Assembly (NCBI GenBank): GCA_944472155.2
Contig: OX235273.1
Location: 100,462,582-100,526,581, forward strand
Source of the DNA: Trichobilharzia szidati
Lineage: Eukaryota > Platyhelminthes > Trematoda > Strigeidida > Schistosomatidae
Direction of reading: 5' to 3'
DNA: 64,000 bases
The translations under genes were made by a program, and so were the position numbers. Numbering within the stretch: the first letter of the stretch is position 1; every line of letters starts with the position of its first letter. Of this stretch, positions 22,140 to 33,680 are shown in pieces. Below the pieces are notes generated by a model. The model was not told the DNA's origin. It did no database searches and was given only the letters and a program-made list of their open reading frames with translations.

Positions 22140-22765
22140 TTATTTCTGTGGGTTCTCAGTGGAATATAAAACTTCAACATCTGGCTCCTCGATTACCAAT
22201 CACCTTTCATTTCCTCCTTACACAGTTACCTCCGTGTCATACTTTAACGCCCAACTCGTCTTTGGGTTCCACTGGATAGCCTATCTGGTGCGTGGCATCA
22301 CTCAACGGACTGTTCAGTATGTGTCAGTATATTTTTTTCAATTGCTTCTTGGTTATTTCATTCTCATAGTTCCTTGTTACTAACCCTTTCCTGCAGGCCA
22401 TGTAATCTTCATTACAGAGCAAATAAGGCAACTGTTGACGGAAGTTTGCAACAGGTTGATCGAAATGCCTGTCTTGAGGCGTATTTAAAGTCTTTGAAAC
22501 TTGTAGAAATGTTGAAAATCCGAATCTTGTTGCTTAAACTGAGTGCAGTAGATTTCTAAATTGAACTCAGAGCAATGAAGATCTACTTTGCTTTTTCGAT
22601 GCTGGCTGTCTCTAACATCCCTATTCGTTCTGCTTTTCAGTTGAATCGATGCTGCTTAAGTAAGTGAAAGGGGTGACTGTCTTTGGATTTCTCCCGTTGA
22701 TGGTGATTAGCGCTTGTTTTTGTTGTTGGCTGGATATTTTCATCATACGTAGCTGTGATAAATTC
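22140..22765 (-). mobile_element. RTE-like LINE, 3' fragment
   Basis: Starting at the (ATT)n-like run TATTATTACTATTATT, the plus strand reads GGGTTCTCAGTGGAATATAA, the reverse of the family tail. Further on the minus strand gives KIRIFN-like and SVDFHS-like segments up to a KTDS...NGRNP-type region. Frames are broken. Confidence 0.65.
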
Positions 22766-23325
22766 GAATGCACTCCGACAGTATTTTGCCAATGATGTAA
22801 ATGGGCTTTTAATTTCAGTTACCGCTTAAACCTCAAATTAGATAACTTAGAAGTATTATATAATAACTACATTTTCTTAGTATTTTTTATTTTACATATG
22901 ACATTTTGGTGGAATATACCGCACACAAAGGTTAAATGTGAAAGGATTATAATGAATTACGTATATGTCTCGACTAGAAAGAATCCCATTTGTTCAATGA
23001 TATAAAAAAGTGCACTTCATTTATATGCCAGTGATAGTTCGATAAACTGCTATTAATTAATTACGAATAAATTTTATACGATCAGAATAATAGAAATTAT
23101 AATGGTAGTAATAATAATAAGAGTTATGTAAAGAAAGTCAAAAGACTGCTATATCCTCCGTATAATGCGATTAATCATTTCCAGAAATTTACTATTTTTT
23201 AAATACACTTCAGCAATCGTTAGAAACCTCATGAAATTCTTCATCTGAGTGTTCTTTTGATTAGCTTATCACTTGAATACACTTAGAAGTAAGCATGCTT
23301 CAAGTTACTCCCTTAGCATATGATA
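22766..23325. other. No gene recognised
   Basis: AT-rich, with a short TAGTAATAATAATAAG run. Nothing supported. Confidence 0.4.
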
Positions 23326-23329
23326 CCAG

Positions 23330-23490
23330 AAGAATTCAGTATGTGTGTTTCATCCTGTTTCGGGACTCTTCCGCTGGTAAGCAGAATTAATTTTATCCCC
23401 AGTGAGTGACAGCGTTCCCAGTAAGACTCAAATCAATCATCGATACCTACTAGGATACTGAAAAATGAGAACTACCTACCAGTCAGAACA
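23330..23490 (-). mobile_element. S-alpha-like SINE with decayed hammerhead
   Basis: The minus strand shows GAGTCTTACTGGGAACGCTG and TCACTCACTGGGGA, the spacing seen in the copy at 8110, then a hammerhead relic at 23347-23375: CGGAAGA for CTGANGA, stem GTCC/GGAT, intact GAAAC. Confidence 0.55.
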
Positions 23491-23494
23491 TTCT

Positions 23495-23965
23495 TCAATA
23501 GAGTATCGAAAATCTGTCCTGACAACATAATCAAGTATGAACTAATGTCCTTGAAGAATATTTTATCTAATAATGGATATCCTGAGAGATTTATCGATGA
23601 ATATTCTTGAAAAAAAGCTCCAATGAAACTGTCCAAACCGTTTCAAAGAAAGCTGTGAATATCAGTTAATCATCTAAATCCGTTGATGTACAAGAAGTAG
23701 TTAAGCGGAGAATTGATAAAGCTATTAGAAAACCTTATTATGCTTCAAAGTGTGCGTTCTTTAACACCATTAAGCGGGTGCCTTAACAATCTGTGAAAAG
23801 TCAGTCCCCAGTCTTTGACACTTCAAACTGAGTATATCCATTTCAGTGTGTTTGCGGAAGCAAATACATACGTCATACGCGAAAGGAGAGTGTCTACACT
23901 CAAGAATAGTCGAAGTCAAGCTTCTACTAGAATCCAATGAATTTGTTAAGTCCTGCTTTATTAGC
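23495..23965 (+). mobile_element. Penelope-like element, C-terminal fragment
   Basis: The plus strand in shifting frames encodes LIMDILRDLSMN (the NGYPERFI-type motif), then VVKRRIDKAIRKPYYASK, a THR-type linker and FQCVCGSKYIRHTRKES, which corresponds to the entry of the GIY-YIG domain. Several stops show it is dead. It lies directly downstream of an S-alpha-like SINE in the opposite orientation. Confidence 0.6.
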
Positions 23966-24604
23966 ATTTGTTGTTTTTTCTTAAATTTATGTCGGGAAAA
24001 AATGTTTCCAAATAACATAATATCAGTTTCAGAACATTGTTGAAGAGCAGGCGGTCAATGTTGCAACAGAGACCAGACATTTTGGTCCAATAAAATAAGT
24101 CAGTCGGATATTCAACATACAAACATACCTTATTTAGGATGAAGAATTCCTATTGTAGTTGTATTGCAAGCTCATGACCAAATGTTGATTGTATAATCGT
24201 TTAAATGAAATTAACTAACAATATTTCAGTGTTTAACATTATCAAATCTTAAATAATGTTTATCTTCTATGAAGCCGTTAATTTACACATTGATTAGAAA
24301 AATTATTTGTCGTATCTTTCACGAAAAAACTCCAAGAACACGGGTTAGTAACATGTAGGTTAAAACATTGTGTTTCAACTATTATAACACATTATGGTCA
24401 TAATTTACGGCGAAAGGAAACAGTGACAATTATGATCAAGCTTAGTCCCTGAACTATTTATTGTTTGTTATGTGTATTTCCCCTTTTATATTGCTTCTGA
24501 GCCTTTAAATTTCTAACTGGCGATTGGATTGACTCTTCTAGGTGATTTCTCTAGGTCCATGCTCAACCCTCCGCTTTTCTTCCGGCCTAGAAGCAGCTAG
24601 TAAA
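23966..24604. other. No gene recognised
   Basis: AT-rich. Nothing supported. Confidence 0.4.
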
Positions 24605-24752
24605 TTAGTGATTTATTAAACCAGGTATCCGAGGGTGATATGGAGGAGATCATGAAGCCAGGTGAAAAAGACTTTAGAGGATAGAAAAAAATAAAATGCT
24701 GTTGAAGACCTATCTAACACCTGGAACCCAAGGAACTAATAATAATTACTAA
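24605..24752 (+). mobile_element. RTE-like LINE, extreme 3' end
   Basis: GAGGGTGATATGGAGGAGATC recurs in the copy at 7885. The end reads TGGAACCCAAGGAACTAATAATAATTA, equivalent to the family stop and tail. Confidence 0.65.
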
Positions 24753-25264
24753 TAAGATATATGTATTTTCCAGCGTAGATTATCTTGGTTTTGACTAAAT
24801 TCTCGCCGCGATCATTGTTAACTAGGGAAACTGGAAGAACTAGAACTAAAAATATCAACTCTTTACCTTTCGAATATATATTTTCACTAAATTTCTATTT
24901 GAAATTAAAAGTTCCTTCTATTTTCATTATTGAACAGCAAACGCTACCTTGCTTGTGGAACCTACCTTTCACTAGACAGAAAGGCTGTCTAGATCAGATT
25001 TGACCCAGACATTCACACTAAAGATACTTAAGCCTAAACACTGTCAGGTTATTTGACAATCATAAACAACAAAATAATAATAATAACAGAAATCACCTTC
25101 TACTTTTATTCGTGTGAATAACTTATGTTTTCATGCATACCTTGATTGTTGTTGGATTATGCCCAAAACAAAGCCGAATTCACTTTGCTACCGGGAAGAC
25201 AAATGGCTAATAATAATTAAAATATACATAGAATTAAACGTAACAGTATACAAAGGGTAAATGA
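24753..25264. other. No firm feature
   Basis: Contains a 72-codon plus-strand open frame (24785-25003, with RETGRTRTKN and LKVPSIFIIEQQ segments). It sits immediately after a LINE tail and matches nothing I know. An (AAT)n stretch follows near 25070. I do not call a gene. Confidence 0.3.
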
Positions 25265-25495
25265 GAGATGGAGTCGGAGATTCAGCGGCAGAATACTCTC
25301 CAGCCACGCGCGTGCTTCCGGTTCAATTCCCACCCGACTCACTCCTAAACCTAGCCTAGCCCGTAGCAAGCCAAGCAAAGAGAGATGGTTGAAAGTAGGG
25401 TTGTCAGCCTTGCCCCCCCACTGCTACTGAAATTTTAAAGCTCGAGCTTGAAGCCTTATGTTCCATCAGGAGCACAAAAGAATGAGAAAAAAGGG
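25265..25495 (+). mobile_element. SINE family 1, nearly complete
   Basis: tRNA-like head with GATTCAGCGGCAGAATACTC and a B-box-like GGTTCAATTCCC, a body with AAAGAGAGATGGTTG, and a tail GAAGCCTTATGTTCCATCAGGAGC then AAAAGAATGAG. The tail parallels that of the RTE-like LINE. Confidence 0.65.
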
Positions 25496-25809
25496 AGACA
25501 TACATTTTCTCCTGAAAAGAACACCTAAATGGCGAAGATTTAAAATTAGCATATACTTCTTCTGAAGGAATAAATAAGATTTCATGAGCTCAACCATAGC
25601 CGTTTATATCAGGCTGTAGGAGAAGGATATAAACATTGTGTAGCGGCCTGTCTGATACATGAATTACAACTGTGTAAAGCGAATTTATTTATACTAAATG
25701 CTTTGTGTTATCTGAATGAACTTGTACAAAGATTTTAGCTGTTTTCACCTTTCATTTAATGAACCACCTAGACGTATAACCTTTAATTTGTTTGGCAGGA
25801 ATTCTTGTT
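25496..25809. other. No gene recognised
   Basis: Short interval between a SINE and a LINE fragment. Confidence 0.4.
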
Positions 25810-26473
25810 GCATATTCAAAGAGAGGACTTCAGTTGAATAATGAGAAGACAGAGGTGATGAAGACACCCAACAACCAACAACTTTAAGCACTAATCCCTG
25901 TCAGTGGGAGAAATTTGAAACAGATCACTTTCTTCACTTATCTAGGCAAAATCAGGCGGCATGGATGAAGATTTCAAAGCCAGAATTGGAAGGGTAAGAC
26001 TGAACTTCACTACTCTGAAATCAGTATGAAAATCTACTGCAATTAGCATACGGATTTTCAACACTGGTATCAAATCAGCCAACACTTCTACATGTCTGAA
26101 AGACTTGGCGTGTGAATTACGAATGAATATCAGACAGCCAAAGAGAACGGATTAGTAACAAAAAACTCTAGTGACAAGCCAACTAAAAATCTGTCGCTCA
26201 GCAAACATGCAGAAGAGAAATGGGGAAGGATAGGATATATGCAGAGGAGGCCGTTTAGTGAAATCACGCAGCAGGCCATACCTCGAGTGGAACTCGAATG
26301 GGAAACGACGAGTTGGGTTTGTATCCGAGGATAAAATGGGGGAGGCTGTGTGATGGGGAGATGAAAGCTTATAGGGAATCATGGAGCCACCTTAGAGGAC
26401 TGAGGGAATAGGATGAAATCGAGATGTACCTTCCAAGCCGAATTTTCCATCAACCTAAGATAATAATAATAAT
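25810..26473 (+). mobile_element. RTE-like LINE, 3' fragment of 660 bp
   Basis: In order: QLNNEKTEVMKTPNN, FFTYLGKI, DEDFKARIGRVRL, STAISIRIFNTGIKS, a basic C-terminal segment, and an end in a CAACCTAAGATAATAATAATAAT tail. One of the most readable copies although still interrupted by stops. It covers the sequence from shortly after the reverse transcriptase active site to the 3' end. Confidence 0.75.
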
Positions 26474-27780
26474 GACATATTGTGCCAGGTGGCTGAGTTT
26501 CGGTAAGCCAGTAAATTTCTAGGAACAAACATAAACATTACCCTTACGACTGAGTTTCCCTTATCAAGTCGACCACCATAGTAAGTCCTCTATTAGAACT
26601 GAGCGTATGAATTCTGAACTGTGGCTTCAAAAGTAGTAGATGCAGATGGCAAATCTTCACTGGCCAATGAATTAATCACCTATAATCTTTGGTGTTATTT
26701 TTATCATTCGTGTATGTGTATATAATTATGAATTATTAGGAACAGTCATAACGTTCTTTTATATGCTGTCATCTCTAAATTATTCATAATCTCCTATCTC
26801 TGATATATTGCTTCATCTGTCGATTTGAACTGTGATTTTATGATATTCTGATCTGATAAATGCATTTGATCAATTATCAACCCAGTTGTTCGTTCCAAAG
26901 AAATGTATTGTTGTAGGCAGTATTACGTAATACCTCCTACCGTTATACTTGTTTTCTTCTTATTGTCAAAGTTATAGGTAATTTAGTGCTTTCAGGTTAA
27001 CTTTCTGCCACCAATTAATATCTGAACTAAGACAGTGGTAAATGCTTGAGGTTCTTGTTCGGTTATTTTAAGATAGCTGTTTCACAATCTACCGTAATAC
27101 GCTTCATTTTCAGCTATCACTCACTACATCAATAACAGTCAGACAACCTACCCCCACCAATCAAAAACCTGCTCCACTCATTTCAATTTGACATGATTGT
27201 GACTGGGAGGTGAAGATATATCTGGGAAACTAGTCTGGTGATAAATGGTCAGTAACTTATTATTTATTCACATGACAGCTGGGTGTTAGGTGTGGTAACT
27301 TGGTTACCAGTCTGATTTCGCAGTTCAGCTAGTACTCAGCAATGTCAGTAATTTGAAGGTCACTTGTTTGAGTAATTTCACCTTCACTATGCACCCATTT
27401 TTATGTCTAGTGGCCTGGTCATACCAGAGGGATGCTTTAATTCTAATCCAGAATGATTCATTTACTTTTCTTTATTTTTTTAATCTTCCATTTATGTGCT
27501 TGGATTGCACTACGAACTCAGGCAAATTTTTATTCGGTCTCTAACCAACCACTGTGAACTTCGAGAAGAAATTTAAGGTAAAATGTCGTAGGAGATTGAG
27601 TCTTGCTTTGGTTAAAATGACGTCGCTCTACAGAATGTACTGTTGCTGAATACTTACTTGAAGATCCAATAAGAGGGATTGGATATATTCCAGGAAATTA
27701 TCCTAGGAATTCTGTATTGTTTGGCTGGAACACACTATTACTTCCCTTAGCCGGTTGTTGAATTCAAATGAGTTAATTTC
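26474..27780. other. No gene recognised
   Basis: AT-rich. A 63-codon plus-strand frame (27353-27544) has no motif. Nothing else supported before a hammerhead-like repeat at about 27790. Confidence 0.35.
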
Positions 27781-27789
27781 GTAAAAATG

Positions 27790-27885
27790 CCTGTTTTGAA
27801 GACGCTGTCTAGAAGGACAACGAAAGGTTTGCAGTTACATCAACCAGCTCAGAGAACACAGCCAAATCAAAATCCTTCAGATTTA
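27790..27885 (+). repeat. Hammerhead-like terminus, Penelope-associated type
   Basis: TTGAAGA, one extra base, a stem GCTGTC/GACAAC (one mismatch) and GAAA, followed 20-odd bases later by CCAGCTCAGAGAACACA. The same order occurs at 33171-33233 (minus) and in both arms of the palindrome at 52237. The first core position is T for C. Confidence 0.5.
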
Positions 27886-27984
27886 ATAATAATTTCTTTT
27901 ACAAGCCCAATTTATTAGTTTGTAGTTAAGAGAATTAACCGTTAGCAAGTTTATTTGGGTGATTTATTTACAATGTCACACAGT

Positions 27985-28741
27985 TTCGAAAGTTTAGAGG
28001 TGAAAATCAACATGTTGTCAGCAGATTCGGTAGAGAAAGGATTTCAAATGAACTTACAGAAGCCAGAGGTAATAAAGATACGTAACTAACAAAAATAGCC
28101 TGCATCAGTTGACTTTATCGGGGGAAACGTTAAGGAAGTCACTTGATAAGGCAGCACCATTAAAGCTACAAGCAACACTGATGAGGATGTCAAAGCCAGT
28201 AGGGATAAGAGAGGCTAGATAGACCTTAACTGATCTTAAATCACTGTGGAAATCTGCTGCTATCAACACAAAGAACAGGGATCGTGTCGTCAAAGCTATT
28301 TTGAGTTCAGTTAGTGCTTCTTTATGGTTCAGACACTTGTTACTTTCCTCATTAAAGGATTTCCCATAGGCTGCCCAAGACTTTCATCCAAAGCTGGCGT
28401 CGCTGAAGATCAGATGGCCATAAATGACTGGAAGTGAGCAACACTGGCAATGAACCAACCAAGGACCTATTACCCAGAAATTGTGCAGAGTGAAATGAGA
28501 AATGATTAGAAACACGCTGAGAGTTCTTTCGGGATAAATCATGCGCCAGGTAAACCCTCGAGTGGAGCCCGAGTGGAAACTGACGAAGTGAGAGTTCTAT
28601 AGTGAAATGGTGGAAATAGTGAGGATGAAATAAAAGCTGAAGGGCCATCAAGGAACCAGCTAAAGTGGTCAAAGAGAAAAGAGTGGAATGTAGCTGTGGT
28701 GTTGAAAGAGTATTTTTCACTCAGAACCCAAAGGAATAATA
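27985..28741 (+). mobile_element. RTE-like LINE, 3' fragment of 760 bp
   Basis: The plus strand shows AEKGFQMNLQKPEV (compare NNEKTEVMK), ATLMRMSKPVGIREAR, KSLWKSAAINT and the tail region with CTCGAGTGGAGCCCGAGTGG, ending in AACCCAAAGGAATAATATC. It is interrupted by frameshifts and stops. Layout is the same as 25810-26473. Confidence 0.7.
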
Positions 28742-28864
28742 TCAAGTTCATTTGATTACATTGTCGTCTAAAACATATTTTCGCCATAGTAACGTGTTTG
28801 CAAAATCAAACAAAAGTGACGACGTTATTCTTGTTGGGACAACTGTAACACTTTCAAGAAGTAC

Positions 28865-29610
28865 ATTTTAGTCATTCAAGGGAGAATGTGTGCTTCATGT
28901 GGAATATAGAACTCCAGTAACACATTTCATTCCCATCCTGTCCTCTTGAGGCCTTTTTCAGCTGACTACATGATTCAAATGAACTGTCGTCAAGATTTGA
29001 CAGAACAGTTCTAAAATATTTGGGCGCCGAGTGAGAAGTAGATATTTGTAAAAAATTATATTTGTAAAATCTCAGAGAGATTGAAATGATTAATTCCAAC
29101 GTTTCGTTCGGCAATCTGGTCCGAACTTCTTCAGGGAAATTAATCGAAATTAACATAACAGAGGTTTATATGTAAAAGAAACATCACCAGTTTTTAAAAA
29201 CTTTGTCCAATCATGAGTCATTCAACAAGAATCAGCAAGTATGATAAACAAAATTTTATGAGCTGTGATCAAAATTTGACCTCGGACTTACAAATATTGG
29301 TCTACCTTTGTTAAACACTTTAAACAGAGTGTGTATGTGTGTGTGGGTAAACAGTTGTAAAATATTTCTTACCGTCTCCATAAGAAGATATGGACAGTCG
29401 AGAATTTTGACCAAATATTAATAATTACTGATACATATCCATTTTTTATTTATTAATAAGGACCTCCTATGCATCAGCTAACATCACGCCTTCATGTCTG
29501 TTCAAACTGTTAGTATCTAGAATTTTATGATTACACGTATTTTCAAAATTATGGAATTACTCATTTCAATCTCGCTGAGATTTTTCAAATATAATTTTTT
29601 ACAAACTGAC
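28865..29610 (-). mobile_element. Penelope-type terminal segment with inverted repeats
   Basis: A 55 bp segment at about 29045-29100 (TTTGTAAAAAATTATATTTG, then ATCTCAGAGAGATTGAAATG) recurs inverted at about 29550-29606. A hammerhead-like motif at 29096-29136 directly adjoins the left arm. This matches the terminal organisation of Penelope-like elements, though no protein remnant is present in between. Confidence 0.5.
29096..29136 (-). ncRNA. Hammerhead-like ribozyme motif, Penelope type, both core boxes intact
   Basis: The minus strand reads CCCTGAAGA, one extra A, a perfect 6-bp stem GTTCGG/CCGAAC around a 9-base loop, then GAAACGTTGG. CTGAAGA fits CUGANGA and GAAA is intact. Penelope-like elements are known to carry hammerhead motifs. 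The extra base between core and stem II departs from the minimal consensus, and stems I and III are not obvious, so activity is uncertain. Confidence 0.55.
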
Positions 29611-29619
29611 TACATGATT

Positions 29620-29965
29620 GTTCATAAACTTTTATCTCTTCCTCACAATCTCTTTTATGTCACCCTCTGACATAAGCTCAAGTCATCGTCTGTCTACGGC
29701 GCAGTGTCACTCAACAATTTCCTCAACGTGTTATCAATCCATCCCTTATACCCCCTGAATAATTTTTGGGCAATAGGTTCTTAGATGATTCATTACCACA
29801 GTTATTTTTCGCTAACTTTTTCTGGCAGGCCATTTGGCCTTCACTATCGAACCAGCGAAGACAGAAGCGGATAAACTTCTGCATCAGATTGTTATAAATG
29901 AAGTGCCCAGTCTCTAACCCATTAAGAAGCACTAATTGAGCACAGTTTATTGCTAACAATCATAT
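29620..29965 (-). mobile_element. RTE-like LINE fragment
   Basis: The minus strand gives NGLETGHFIYNN, FCLRWFDSEGQMACQKKL and NESSKNLLPKN in an open stretch, which I align loosely with the region before the RRWKWIG motif. It has no tail, so the 3' end is missing. The assignment is less certain than for the other fragments. Confidence 0.4.
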
Positions 29966-30344
29966 CCACTGCTAACTTGTTTTTGCGTAATTTTACTTGC
30001 TTCTATTTGTGAACAAGTTATTACGATAGTAGACAATAAATTGTACCGGGAACGTCATCTGTAGTACTTATTGCATGTTATATCAAATAAGATGAAATTA
30101 CCATGTCGCCGAAATTCTCTCCTTACAGTAATGGTTATTACATAATTATCACTAATTATTTCATCCGTCAGTCAACTTTCATTACATTTTAGCTTGATGG
30201 ATTCGAATGGAAAATGAAAATGGATTTTTAGGACTACATGTTAAATTGCAATTTTTCTCATTCCTTATGTATTCGGAAGGGAACAAAGAATATTAAGCCT
30301 GCACTTCGAAGTTTCAAGAGCGGCTTTATTACATTTTTTTATTT
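29966..30344. other. No gene recognised
   Basis: AT-rich interval. Nothing supported. Confidence 0.4.
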
Positions 30345-30655
30345 TCCTCGTGTGTTTCGAGTGGAACATAAGGATTCAACAGCATATCTCCAGTTTTTCC
30401 TCTTCTCTGTGGTCCTCTTTAGCTGTTCCCATGATTGATCATGACCTCTCATCTCCTCCCCACACGATCTCCTCTATATTACCCTCAGACGCCTCACTCG
30501 TTGCTTCCTATTCAGAGTCCACTCGAGGGACATTCAAGCACGCAGTCAACCAATGGTCTCCTCACAGCTTATTGCATATATCTCCATTTTCTTTGTAGTT
30601 GAAACGATGCTGCTTATATAAGTGAAGGAAGTGGTTGGAACTTATTGCTGTTGTA
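30345..30655 (-). mobile_element. RTE-like LINE, 3' end with internal deletion
   Basis: The plus strand reads GTTTCGAGTGGAACATAAGG, TCTCATCTCCTCCCCAC and CCTCAGACGCCTCACTCG, the reverse of the C-terminus and tail. It then jumps at about 30600 to GAAACGATGCTGCTT, a segment from several hundred bases upstream in the element (compare 37845), indicating a deletion. Confidence 0.65.
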
Positions 30656-30657
30656 GA

Positions 30658-30830
30658 GGTAATATTCTTATTTTTCAAGGTGGGGTTGCTAGCCTCATGG
30701 CCAACCTTCCCTCTAAACTCAAGTCACCCCCTGCTAAATGATGCTTAGGAGTGCATCAGCTGGGAACTGAAACCCAGACCACCTATTTGGTTTAAAAGCA
30801 TTCTACCATTGGACAACTAGTTCACTCATA
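30658..30830 (-). mobile_element. SINE family 1, truncated
   Basis: The plus strand has GGTGGGGTTGCTAGCCTCATGG and CCAACCTTCCCTCT, then the head region with GGGAACTGAAACCCAG. The 3' tail is missing. It sits directly behind the LINE fragment, so one may have inserted next to the other. Confidence 0.6.
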
Positions 30831-32455
30831 ACAGTTACATACAGTCTGTATACAATTAAATAAATTAGACAGACTATTTATTTCTACATAATATTAATAA
30901 GATAAGTTTAGATCAATTGAGTAAGTACTCTAGAATTTATTGAAGCATTCAATCACACTACAGTTGCTGCCCGTCTAATATACGATTCCTTATCTGATGA
31001 ATTCATGTCTACAAAATTGTCGGAAAGTTGTCTGCGACGTTGACATTATTAAGTTTATTCTCTCTTTTTAATTAATAATTTGCACGTGATTTAGTTTTTT
31101 CTATAACTATTTTAAGCATATTTAGTTTTACTAAAAAAAAAGAAAACAAAAATCAAAAAAGTTTATAAAATACTTAAATATAATTTACAGAGTACCTTTT
31201 TCACAAATTAAATTATTATTCATATGAGAGGATACCTGAAACAGTCTTTAGCTGACAGACTGTTAATAATGTCAACGTAACAATCTCCCATTTCGACATA
31301 AAAAACAAAGATTTCAGTGAGGAAAATCCTCTTCACGACACTTAAATTCATCATTTGCGTTGATGATTATTAATATTATACAGGGAAAACTATATTGTCG
31401 CTTAATGTATGCTCTTTGTTTCATAAAATGAAATGGTATTCTTAATTTGTAATGACAGTGACCCATACTGCGGTGGTGTTATACAGACAATGGGTTCCTA
31501 CGGAATATTATGCTCACACTAAGCATCATTGTATTTTTCGGTGTTAAAGTCTGAATAGTATTCCCACAGTTCAGTAGTGCATTAGCAACAGAATACTATA
31601 AATGTTTTTGAACATTCTATTTCATGTCGTTTAATGTAAGCAAAAATCACACGTTCAGTGATTGGTTAAAGAATATAAACTGTATAGATCTAAATAGCTG
31701 TTTGATCACTTGAAAATACACCTTTGCTTCTGGGTCTTGCCTTCTGCTGTTACTAAATAACATGAATACAGGAATACCTACGCCATGCTTCAAAAAGAGC
31801 TCACACTTCGGTTTACAATGAATGATCTGTTTCCTTTTAACAATGATGCTTACAGATGGAAAGATGGAGTAGCTATCAGTTCTCAATTAGTATGGAGAAC
31901 TATTAAGATACTCACCTTTTACAAAATATATGTAGATAATAAACTTTCAATCATGTAATGGTACCTGTTGATTGGAGAGTACCCTGAAAGTATTCGTTAA
32001 CAATCATCCTGCTTTTTAATTTTCATTAAAAAAAAGAAATAGATAGTAAGATCTTTCTCAGTAGAAGAAATCTAATCCCCTATCTCACAACACGTGTCCT
32101 GAGGATTTGTATTGTAGACAGTGTCGGTGATGAACTTAGGCAAGTCAAAGTAACTCCTCTAAGAAATGGATACTAAATATATTCTGTCAAAGCGAATGAT
32201 AAGCTCTACGAAAGAAATACGAAATAGAAGAATGCACCTAAGAATGAATGCATCACACTTAAACATTTAAATTGAAGGGTGAAATTGTGGACGCTGTCCC
32301 TAAAATCCAGTTGATGAAGTTATCATTGGAAGCATCTTTTTACTGCCACTCTACGAATAACTTGCATGGTCTCTTCACTAGTACACCTTGATGTTAAAGG
32401 AATCTCACCTCATTTGTCTAATTCCATGTGTATTTATACGTTTATCTGCTTTTGT
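30831..32455. other. No gene recognised
   Basis: About 1.6 kb of AT-rich sequence. A minus-strand frame at 31647-31886 has no motif and no splice support. Confidence 0.35.
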
Positions 32456-32612
32456 GGATATAGGTAGAGGGACCGTGTGAGGAGATGAGAGCTCATGGGC
32501 AGTCATAGAGGCAGCTAAAAAGGGCTGTAGAGAACAAGGTGAATCGAAGATATGTTGTTGATGCCCTGCATTCCGCTAGGAACCCAACGGAATAATAAAT
32601 ACTAATAATAAT
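32456..32612 (+). mobile_element. RTE-like LINE, extreme 3' end
   Basis: GAGGAGATGAGAGCTCATGG, AGAAGATATG-type sequence, and codons for DALHSARNPTE followed by TAA and ATAAATACTAATAATAATAAC. A clean stop-plus-tail copy. Confidence 0.7.
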
Positions 32613-33094
32613 AACACTGACTACTAATAGCTAAATAAGCATTATAATAAATCTTTTCAATATCGCTATGATTTGATTTTCTCTAAAAACGACAGGATAC
32701 TTGTTGACATAGTGAAACATAAAGAATGCACTCAATGTGAATACCTAATTTACAAGAAAATCCAAAACGAATAGTATGACAGTCATAGATCAGTTGATAT
32801 AGGGTACTAAAACAGTTAATTAAAGACCATCAGTGACCTTTATTTTCACTATTATTTCAACTAATCACCTCATCAAAACTAAAAACATTTTAGGTGAACT
32901 TGAGAAATTATGAATTAGTAAATAAGTTTGACTGCATTTTAACATGTTTACTGTAAGCTGAGTAATCTAGATACCTGATTATTGTTACACAAGTTTTGCG
33001 TTAATTTAAGTTGATACAAACTCAGTTACACAGATGTATACAATTTACTCTTGTCTAATATTTAATGAGTTAATTTTCAAAACATTTCTACTGC
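32613..33094. other. No gene recognised
   Basis: AT-rich interval. Nothing supported. Confidence 0.4.
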
Positions 33095-33345
33095 TAGGAA
33101 TGCGGTCATACGTTTAGCAATGCCTTTTAAATTTGATAAATAATCGAGATGATTTGGAGTTAGTTGTGTTCTCTGAGCTGGTTGATGGTTTACCTGCGAA
33201 GCTTTCGTCGTTATTCTGGACAACATCTTCAGCTCACGTTTTAGCATAGAATGAACTGATTTGAATTCTCCATGAATAAGAGAATTGTGTCTCCTGGCAA
33301 CCATCTTCGTGACTGGTAGTCGATTTACATCTGTATTCATCATTT
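33095..33345 (-). mobile_element. Penelope-type terminus with hammerhead-like motif
   Basis: The minus strand carries CTGAAGA, an extra T, stem GTTGT/ACGAC, GAAAGC, then CCAGCTCAGAGAACACAACT. The flanking segment contains LNRELKMLSRITTKASQV-like codons that also occur, diverged, beside the palindrome at 52338. Both core boxes are intact. Confidence 0.5.
33171..33233 (-). ncRNA. Hammerhead-like ribozyme motif, Penelope type
   Basis: CTGAAGA at 33227-33233 and GAAAGC at 33201-33206 on the minus strand, with a five-pair stem II (one G-T pair) between. A possible stem III pairs GCT after GAAA with AGC before TC, placing a TC site at about 33175. Confidence 0.45.
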
Positions 33346-33554
33346 CATAAATATTTTCCTGTTATCTGACTAGAAATTGTGTCATCCTTAAAGTAAAATC
33401 AGACAGTTTCCGGTCTTGTGAGTATCCAAGGGGTACTTTTAATACTGTGATATGGTAGAGTTAACTTAACAGTACAGTTCAAAACAGTAAATTTATTGTT
33501 TCACTGTATATTCATCCACGAACGTACATCACTTAGGGAATGATTGAAAACCAG

Positions 33555-33680
33555 AGAGCCCTGAAAAGCTGCTTTATCGTTGGTTGGGACTCTTGAGCAA
33601 TACGCAATCAGCCTCATCAGGGATCAATCCCATATCCTTCAGACTACGAGGTAAGCTAGTCTACCATTCAGCTACCATTT
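33555..33680 (-). mobile_element. S-alpha-like SINE, degraded
   Basis: The minus strand has an A-box-like TAGCTGAATGGTAGACTAGC and a B-box-like GGGATTGATCCC, then GCTCAAGAGTCCCAACCAACG and ATAAAGC, a hammerhead with both core boxes mutated. Confidence 0.5.

Noticed and set aside
24785..25003. 72-codon plus-strand frame after a LINE tail as a gene
   Set aside because: No splice sites, no motif and no start context.
28872..29156. 94-codon minus-strand open frame
   Set aside because: It overlaps the inverted-repeat and hammerhead-like segment; the open frame has no protein-family pattern.
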